A stretch of 64,000 nt of DNA from contig NW_004624732.1 in the NCBI RefSeq assembly GCF_000247695.1, forward strand, positions 39,892,372-39,956,371, given 5' to 3'. Position 1 is the stretch's first letter; the number at the start of each line of letters is the position of its first letter. The translations under genes were made by a program, and so were the position numbers. The DNA comes from Heterocephalus glaber. Its lineage: Eukaryota; Chordata; Mammalia; Rodentia; Bathyergidae. The notes beneath the pieces are model-generated. The model did no database searches and was not told the origin of the DNA. It saw only the letters and a list, made by a program, of their open reading frames with translations. Positions 56,580 to 64,000 of the stretch are shown here, piece after piece.

Positions 56580-58610
56580 AACAAAGCTTATTCCAGAGGT
56601 GAGAAGAATGGAAACAGTTGTTACACCTTGGATCTCAAGCAGTTTAGAGCAGAAGAGGTGATGGCCTGAAGGTTGCAGCACATGGTAACACTCTGAGTAG
56701 GTGTTGATGTATTTTTAACCATAGGGGATGGAGGAAGCAGGCTGATTTACTTCATTTGGAACTAGAAACTGGCCCTGGCAGGTGTTTTGCTGCATTAAGC
56801 ATATGGGCCTCAAAATGTCAATGATACCCCTACTGCTTTCATTTTTTAAGTCAGCCTATTAATAACACCTGACAGCTGGGTCAAAAGCACATGCTATTTA
56901 GCCTTATTGTGACATTTTAGCTCATTGGGATACCAACAGTGATTATTCAACCTTGTGAGTTGTGATCTTGTATCTTTTTAAATTATGATTGCTCAACAGA
57001 GTAAAACAACCTATAAATTCCAGCCAGAAAACTTTATAAGGTTGTCTGTAAAGTGTAACTGAATTTACTGGCCAAGTAGTCAAATCCTTTTATGTGTGAA
57101 GCAAAATCAGCCTTTAGAATAAATAGATGGAGTGGATGAATCTATAAGGTCATATTTTAAGGATTCCTGATGTGGAATGATTTTCAATATAAATACTCCC
57201 AAGGAAAGTAACACCCCCACTTTTCTCAACTATTCGTACACAATTAAAAGATCTGAAAAATTGACTTTGGTATACACAAATGTAGTTTAAGGTGGAGCTC
57301 ACGCAACAAAATAAACACAAAAGAATAGTGACTTTATAAAGAGAATGATTGATAGTAATGATAAAATCTAACACCTAGGCCCATTGTATGAGCTACCCTT
57401 TGAACCCCACATTCACCATTTATGCTTCACAACCAATGGATAATATTAACTAAATACTAAATCCATAGACACAATTGCTAAGAATTAGGGCTACCTGGAA
57501 GATCAAGCAACTGCTTACAGAGATAAGAAAAATACCAAAAGTTGACATCTTTCTCTTAGGATTGATCTGGAAATGGGAAAGCTAAGAAAAACGACAAATA
57601 AGAGCACGGCATGTGCGAGCGTAAATGCATCTTCTGCTCTTGGAGAAATAACCCAAGCTCTATCTCTAGGAGTCCATAAAACCAAGTAAACTCAAAATCG
57701 TAATAAGGGCAACAAAAATTTAAAAAGCAACCACTCTTACATCCTATTTATTTATTTCTTGTTGGCTTTCTTTCTCAGTACCTTTTAAATAAACCTATAT
57801 TATTTGATAGTGAGTTCTGAGTGGCCAGAAGGTAGGGCAGAGAAAGTTGATTCTGGGACAAACACTTATTTTTGAACATTGCGCCAAACACAGCTCAAAC
57901 ATTTGTCTGACAGGATGCAGGATACGCATTTAGGGTTTCCTATTGTAGGAATAAGAGAAATCAAACTTACATTTTATGAAGATGTTCTGATACATAGGCC
58001 AGACTTCCTACCAAGATATCTCTTGAAGGGGTTTCTGAAATGAGTTTTGAGGAGAGCACAATCTTGCAACACTCTGACTATCAAGGAGTAGGAATAAAGA
58101 CAGCAATGACATTACTAAAGTTTGGGAAGAAAAATAACAACGGTCTCTTTTTTTGGAACCTGAAGGCTGTATTAGAGTCCAGAGCAAGTATGCTGGAACT
58201 ACATCGGTAGCTATGAATCAGATAAAAGAGCAGCAAAGGCTCATTCCTTCAAATAAGTGTCTATTTCATTTGTCTGGAACAGTCCTAAAGATAGTGACCA
58301 TTTCTCCAGCAGTGCTGTGCACCGAAGTCTGAAGTCACTTTCACACGATCCAGTGAATGTATGTCTGCTATATTTTGTTAGTGAGTTAAAAAATAAAATA
58401 AATAATGATACCCAACACATAAATTCCCTCTAAATATGTATAGTTCAATATCAGACTAGATAAATTTTTGCTAACATTCTGATTGTGTATGGTAATAAGT
58501 GTTAAAATGTGTCATTTACTCAAACCTTACTAACTCCAGCATGTACGTACAAAACCAGTTTAATATTTGATTGGGACTTTAAAAGAAAATGATCCAAACA
58601 TCATTAAAAT
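56580..58610. other. Non-coding stretch, nothing recognised
   Basis: Only one small minus-strand frame (57150-57374), without recognisable features. Confidence 0.4.
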
Positions 58611-58614
58611 AAAA

Positions 58615-58772
58615 AAAAATACTGAGGGATGGAGGGGTTGAAGGGAGGGAAGGGAACGGGGAAAAGATAAGAACCAAGATATATCATGTAAAGGTACAAA
58701 TTCCCAATGATGAATGTCATCCTATTGTATACCTAATATGTACCAACAAACTTAATGAATAAAAGAAATACT
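58615..58772 (+). mobile_element. L1 3' end (terminal about 155 bp)
   Basis: Purine-rich 'gggatggaggggttgaaggg', 'ggaacggggaaaagataaga', then 'gatatatcatgtaaaggtac' and 'tgtaccaacaaacttaatga', 'ataaaag'. The clearest copy of the L1 3' terminus used to define the others in this window. Confidence 0.8.
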
Positions 58773-58774
58773 GC

Positions 58775-59848
58775 TATATGTCAAACATTTTTAACAGTTG
58801 TCCTCAACAGTGTGCAATGCAGATACTTTTTGTTTATTTGTTTTTGCTTTAGAATACTTGGTTCTGTTATCTGTCACTCAAGCAAACTTTTTGCTACTAA
58901 TTGTGGTAAAATTGACAGACAGTGAATGAATCTTGGGTGGAAATGTGTTTCTGTTGGTAGGTTTTGAGTATTCCATGGAAAAATGTGCCCTCCTAAATTT
59001 GGAGTACTCCCTGGGAGACACAGAATTTGAAATATCATGTAGCATTAATAGCAACAAATTTTTCTTTCCCTCTGGCAATTGAATAGAGAAAATGTGTTCC
59101 ATTCCTGGATCTAAAAAAGCTGCAGAGTAATTATTTTTTCACTCTTTGATTTCTTTTTCACCTAATTCCAATTATTCTTCAAATTTGAAAAACCACATAC
59201 TTAAATATTAGAACCCAGGATAGAATTTGAAATGATTTTAAGCATTTAAATTATTTTCTCTAACCTTTAAAAGACATAAATGTTTTCCTATTTCTGGAGG
59301 CAAAATGGCTGAGATAGTGTAACATTTCCGAGGGTAAATATTTAAAAATGAAAGGCTAATGTGAAAAACATATTTTTAATGTAACTTCTGCTTCAGTGAA
59401 GAAGATGCATAGTGAGGAAAGGTGAGTGGAGCAAGAGAAACCCTTGCCTGCTCCTGATGAAGTAGAACCTGCAGGAAAAGAGAGGATGCACACAATGGGA
59501 AGTCAGGGCAGATGGTGCACCTGAGTCCTCTATGGGTTCCTGTCCCCCGAACACCTCATTGCTGTGTGTCGGGGACTCATTCGGGCTGAGAGAGTGGCTT
59601 GTCATGGCAATGATAAACGTAGGGTTTGTCAGTGTAGCAACTATCCATGTTTTATCTCTGGAGAGTTTAAAAGCCAAACATATATGCCTTTCCTTCCTCC
59701 CACTCTATTACGGTGTTAAGTTCCGGAAGAGAGGATGTCCTTTCAGAAACCAGGTCCTCCAGTAAATCCTGTTCATTATATGGAGAATTTACTCACCACA
59801 TCTGTCCCATTTCCTTGGTACACCGGGTCCCAAACAATCATATAGGTG

Positions 59849-59879
<31 letters not shown>

Positions 59880-61360
59880 CTATATGATTTATATATATGA
59901 TTTTATAGGATTTATAGGATAGTTATATTTTATATGATATATGATATTATATATATACATGTCTATCTCCATGATATGAAGGAGCCCGGAGGCCCCAGAA
60001 GCCCCACGCCCTTGTCCTGTCAGAGCCTCTGCAGCTTCTGCCTCAGGCGCTGTATCAGCTAAATGGAACCAGCTATTTCAGGAGAGGAGGAGAATTATTG
60101 TGGGGAAAAGAGCAGACAGTTAGATGCTGGCAGTTTCTCTACAGATCACTGAAATTCATAGAATCCAAAATTGTCAAAGGAACATTTGAAAATGCATTAA
60201 AATGCTATCTTTTGTATTCTTGATCACCAACAATATCTTTTGGCAAGAAGATGAAGACTGAACCTGTATTCAATAAATAAGTGGTGGAGCATAAAGAAAA
60301 GGCAGAAAAATTCCTCACCAATGAAAACATGGAATTTTTTTATTCAAGCCATAAGCCATTTCCTAAAACACCAGAACAGAACAAGCACATCACCAGCGCA
60401 CTCTCTCTATCCTGGAGTACTGACTTTTGCAACATGACAAACTTCAGTTTGGGCTTTTCCATTCAATAGCTGAGACTACAGGCAAATTTCTTGACTTTTA
60501 AAAATATACTTCTATACAGGTAAAGTGGAAAATTAAATATAATTCTTCAGTTTTTGTTATTAAATGGACATAAAATGTAAAAATATTTATCACAATATCT
60601 GATGCAAAATAAATATCCTATAAATCAATAAATTTAGTTGTTAATATCATCACTTTCAAACTAATATCTTGTTCTGGGCTCCCATGACACATCCATGTTC
60701 TACCTCCTTTTATTTATCTCTTTTGTATTTTTACTTCTTCTCACTTTCCATCTTGGATTTCTTCTCTGATTCTCATCTTAATCTAGTTAATTCCTAACTA
60801 TTTTCAGCTCTTGGCTTAGTTTTAATTCCTCAGCAGTCTTCCTTGAACCAAACCAGATTCTTTGGTTATTTGTTTTCAAAGAATGATACTGATTTTCTTC
60901 AGAGTCAAAAATTTTAGTACGTTTCTTTATTTCATGTCTGTTTCACATTAGTTCATATTAAGAGCTACACATTTATTTGCTCTCAATTTTCTTCCTGATG
61001 CCTGAAAAGCTGCTTGACTCATAGCAAGAGTTCCACAAGTATGTCTGGAATTTTAAAATAAATAAGAAAATAAATACTATAAATTTAAAGCAAACTTTCT
61101 GCCCTTTTCAAATAACTGCACTATTTAAAAACTATGATAATCATTTACAATATTTTTCTTGCATCATCGAAGGTATTTTTATAAATAGTGCTAAGATATT
61201 TCCACTTCCTACATAATATCAGAATGTGATGCAAATACATTTTTAATATTTAAACCTTTCCATTATCTTGAATGGTAAATGGTTTCACCATTTCTATTGC
61301 TGTACACCTTCCTATTGGAAACCTCTATTATTCATTCACTTCTTTGATTTAAAATGTTTC
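58775..61360. other. Non-coding stretch with L2-like end near 61 kb
   Basis: 59393-59765 holds two opposite frames (94 and 77 codons) that overlap each other; neither is recognisable. 60900-61065 ('gtctgtttcacattagttca', 'gcttgactcatagcaag') resembles an L2 3' end. The AT/CA palindrome at 59837-59888 is listed separately. Confidence 0.35.
59837..59888. repeat. Perfect inverted repeat enclosing (TA)n(CA)n
   Basis: ATCATATAGGTGT (59837-59849) is the exact reverse complement of ACACCTATATGAT (59876-59888). Between them lie TA repeats followed by CA repeats. The 13-bp arms around a 26-bp centre could fold as a hairpin or cruciform. Confidence 0.9.
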
Positions 61361-61364
61361 AGAA

Positions 61365-62100
61365 ATAATCACAATGAAATATAAACTCACCCCAGTTACC
61401 ATGGGTATTATCAAAAAGATAAAAGAGAATAAGTTATAGTGAGGATGTAGAGAAAAGACAGCACTTGTACAGTTTTGGTAGGATTATAAATTAGTATAGT
61501 TATTGTGGAAAATGATATGGAGGTTATTAGAAAGTATTAAAAAATAGAACTATCCATAACCCAGGAATTTCACTACTAGTTCATGTATATTCAAAGGAAA
61601 TGAAATCATTATCTGAAAGAGACATCTGAACTCTCATGCTTATTACACCACTATTTACAATAGCCAAAAGTGGAAACGAGTTAAGTGATGTATGGATAAA
61701 AAATACATCACCTCAAATACAGGACATACATACACCCTAAAATACTATTCATCTCTAAAAAGATTAAATCCTATCATTTGTAACTATATGGATGAAACTG
61801 GAGGTAATTATGTTATGTGAAATCAGCCAGGCACAAAGACGAATACTGGGTGATTGTATTGATATGTGGAGTCTAAAAATTTGATGTTACAGAAATTGAA
61901 GATAGAATGATGGTTATCAGAACATGGGAAGACTACAAGGGAAAGAAATATAGGAAAAAACTCAGTAATGAGTACTAAGTTACACTAGAGGACTTGGACA
62001 AAGAAGTAGTGATATGCTATTGCCCAACTGGGTGATTAGAGATAATGATAACATACTGGGTATATTTTTAAAAACAAGAAGAAAAGATTTTGTTTTTGTT
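61365..62100 (+). mobile_element. Old L1 3' end
   Basis: Standard old-L1 terminal motifs on the plus strand: 'atcacaatgaaatataaact', 'aagttatagtgaggatgtag', 'gtacagttttggtaggatta', 'aactatccataacccaggaa', 'acaccactatttacaatagc', 'ggataaaaaatacatcacct', 'aactatatggatgaaactgg' and 'gtgaaatcagccaggcacaa'. This corresponds to the 3' UTR or late region of older L1 subfamilies, distinct from the younger L1 at 14 and 48 kb. Confidence 0.82.
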
Positions 62101-62104
62101 TAAT

Positions 62105-62300
62105 TTCATTTTTGAAAGTGTTAGTAAATGAACACAGGTCCTTCATAATGAGCTACATCCCTATCCCATCCCCTCCCTCTTTGTTGAGACAGATTTTTAC
62201 TAATTTACTAAATTGCTGAGGCTGGGTTCAAATTTGCAATCTTCCTACCTCAGCCTCTCAGGATGCTCGGATCACAGGCATGTGCCGCCACATTGGAAAG
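62105..62300 (-). mobile_element. B1-dID composite SINE, minus strand
   Basis: In reverse complement: a B1 part 'gtggcggcacatgcctgtga', 'gagaggctgaggtaggaaga', 'ttgcaaatttgaacccagcc' is followed by a degenerate ID part 'gggatagggatgtagctcat', 'aaggacctgtgttcat'. B1-dID fusions (7SL-derived left part plus tRNA-derived ID right part) are known from squirrels, dormice and other non-muroid rodents. Old and diverged. Confidence 0.75.
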
Positions 62301-62304
62301 AAAC

Positions 62305-63585
62305 GATTTTGAATGTTTTCACCATAAAGAAATGATCAATCTTTTACCGAATATATATGTTTACCCTGATTTAAATATTATACAATGTATATACATGTAT
62401 CAAACCATTACATGGTACTGCATAAATATGTACAATTTTCAGTTTTAGTTATAAGCAATAAGCAAGTAAGTTGATAATAACCAAAATGAATTTAAAATGT
62501 GTCAACAATAGGGCTAAAAATCCTAGAAATATTTTTTATATCTCATTTATTTTAATTAGTTTAATGATGGAGTAGTAATAGACATAAAGGTAGTAAAAAC
62601 AAGCATAGTATAAATAGATAGTCTTCATGATAACTCTTAACACAGGAATTGTAAGAGGATAATATCAGTAATTTCAATGCAGTTTGAAAGAATAACATCA
62701 GAGAAACTTCCTGAAGGGAATACAGGAGGAGCTGGCTTGGGAGCTAAGTGAACATCACAGGTCTTTACAATGATTCCTTGTGCCTAGAGCATGGGGTGAG
62801 AAGGTGGGAAGGCAGTGGCCTGGGCCAAACACTGGTTGATGTGAGATCATGGTGGACATTTAATGTCATGCTAAGAGTTGTTGCTGTCTTCTGAGACATG
62901 ATGGGCACCACAGGATTTCAAAAGGGTGAGTGGTGTGGCCCACTCGTGCCTCAGCAGTGTGCTGCAGGGAGGGTAGAGAGTGTGGGGGATGTAGAGAGCA
63001 GGCCTGTCCTGGAGTCTGTGGAAGAAGTTGGGATGAACTGCAGCACTGATCTGGAGGTGCTGGAAAATCACAGCGATGATGCACAGACCAGACTAGGTGT
63101 GACACAGAGACAGAGCTCAGAAAGGCACCTGCAGGGTGGGAGGAGTGAAGAGCAAGAGTCAGCACACCTCCAAGGGGTTAAAGGTCAGTGCTCGTAAGAG
63201 TCATCCCAAGCAGTGCCAAATGGACCACCAAGGCCAGAAAGTCAAAGTCCTGTAGTTGAAAATGTCTTGGGGAGAAGCAGTTCTGCACACTGCCATCAGG
63301 GATCAATCCCCCCAGCCCACGCCACTCCACCCCACCCCACCGCTAATCTGCTGAGAGGAGCAAGGCTAACTCACGCACGTGCCTTACTCCTGGTCACTGT
63401 GCTCTTCCGTCACAATCATCAGCCTTTGCCCTAATGACCCTATTTTGAGAAGCTTTCCATACCATCTGATTGCAAGGAGTGTCCTCCATAGTCAAATCCT
63501 ACTCTATCTGCTTTTTATCATTCATTTCTACAGAATAGAATAATGTTGTTGTGGATCATTATTTATTTAATTGGCTATTACTCAT
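62305..63585. other. Non-coding stretch with GC-richer part 62.7-63.4 kb
   Basis: 62700-63430 is richer in G and C, and several frames on both strands overlap one another (for example 62898-63197 plus, 62866-63165 minus). Overlap in opposite directions and lack of recognisable domains argue against coding. It may be an unrecognised old repeat. Confidence 0.35.
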
Positions 63586-63589
63586 CCAC

Positions 63590-63705
63590 ACTCACTTTAT
63601 TGTAGACTCTATGAGAACATCTATCCTTGTGTACTTTGCCTATTGTGATACCTTCAGTTACTAGAACAACGTTGGCATATAGTAGATGCCCTAGAAATAC
63701 TATAG
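63590..63705 (+). mobile_element. L2 LINE 3' end
   Basis: 'ttgtagactctatgagaaca', 'gtgtactttgcctattgtga', 'agttactagaacaacgttgg', 'catatagtagatgccctaga' follow the L2 3' consensus closely in order. Confidence 0.72.
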
Positions 63706-63922
63706 AGGTATCCTTTGCTGACAATTTCTGGTTCCCAAGAAATACAGAATTCTGCAAAATATTTGAAAATAAAAAGATCCCAAAATACTCAGAAGAAGAC
63801 ATCGACCAGGTTTTAAGAGCTACTGGGGAGGGTCTGATCCTGCGCAGAGCCTGCTCAGAGGTAGTTAGGGCGCTGATGGAGGTGTAGGGTGAGGTATTCC
63901 ATGGGTTTAAGAAGCAGTGGAA

Positions 63923-64000
63923 GGGTCTGGGGTATAGCTCAGTGGTGCTGGGCAAGTGAAGCCTGGCAAGTTCCAAGGTCCTGAGTTCAATTTCCACACC
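63923..64000 (+). mobile_element. ID SINE of classic type, cut by window end
   Basis: GGGTCTGGGGTATAGCTCAG, TGGTGCTGGGCAAG, AAGGTCCTGAG, B-box GAGTTCAATTTCC, CACACC. Unlike the other copies it has TATAGCTCAG rather than TTTAGCTCAG and lacks the GGTACC ending, so it is from an older ID branch. The tail lies beyond the window. Confidence 0.85.

Noticed and set aside
62866..63434. Several 66-99 codon frames in a GC-richer stretch
   Set aside because: They overlap in opposite orientations, show no recognised domain and have no splice or start context.
63578..63997. 139-codon minus-strand frame, the longest in the window
   Set aside because: It runs across an L2 end and an ID SINE, so it is a chance frame through repeats.
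1..64000. CRISPR arrays, operons, phage or bacterial systems
   Set aside because: No regularly spaced direct repeats, no dense coding; the window is mammalian.

Overview
This window looks like intergenic (or deep intronic) DNA from a mammal, most likely a non-muroid rodent. It is AT-rich and full of interspersed repeats, with no open reading frame longer than about 140 codons and no recognisable exon chain, CpG island or multi-exon gene. The rodent call rests on about a dozen tRNA-derived ID-type SINEs with A-box and B-box motifs and A-rich tails, on B1 and B1-dID (B1 joined to ID) SINEs, and on L1 and MaLR elements. The ID consensus here (body ending ...GGTACC, with GATTTAGCTCAGTGGTT) is not the usual mouse/rat or squirrel form. 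A Castorimorpha-like lineage (beaver or kangaroo rat) is possible, but I cannot prove it from sequence alone.

Layout. 1-9.6 kb: AT-rich background with an L1 3' tail, MIR, a split MLT1 LTR, a plus-strand MaLR LTR with TSD, an old L1 fragment, two ID SINEs, a CA microsatellite and a minus-strand MaLR LTR. 9.6-13.9 kb: mostly unremarkable DNA plus one ID. 13.9-17.6 kb: one L1 insertion whose two halves point towards each other, as expected from twin priming, with an ID nested in it. 17.6-26.6 kb: several ID SINEs, two MaLR LTRs and MER5A. 26.6-37 kb: the accessory-rich core, with five ERV LTRs (one 6-bp-TSD class II-like, one 4-bp-TSD class I-like, two related LTRs with 5-bp TSDs in inverted orientation, and two members of a longer LTR family of which one is complete), B1 copies, four full ID SINEs and a 38-bp tailless ID fragment with a 14-bp TSD. 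37-48.4 kb: simple repeats, B1, MaLR, MIR, L2 and MER20. 48.4-50.3 kb: a minus-strand L1 interrupted by a 100-N assembly gap. 50.3-64 kb: L2 and L1 tails, two MaLR LTRs, purine tracts, an AC microsatellite, an AT/CA palindrome, an old L1, a B1-dID and an ID cut by the window end.

No host genes act together here. The only coding remnants are decayed L1 ORF2 pieces. I found no previously undescribed system. The most informative items are retrotransposition scars: the tailless SINE, the twin-primed L1, a B1 with a non-A 3' extension, the inverted LTR pair and apparent ID subfamilies. Family names come from memory of consensus motifs; I ran no database search.
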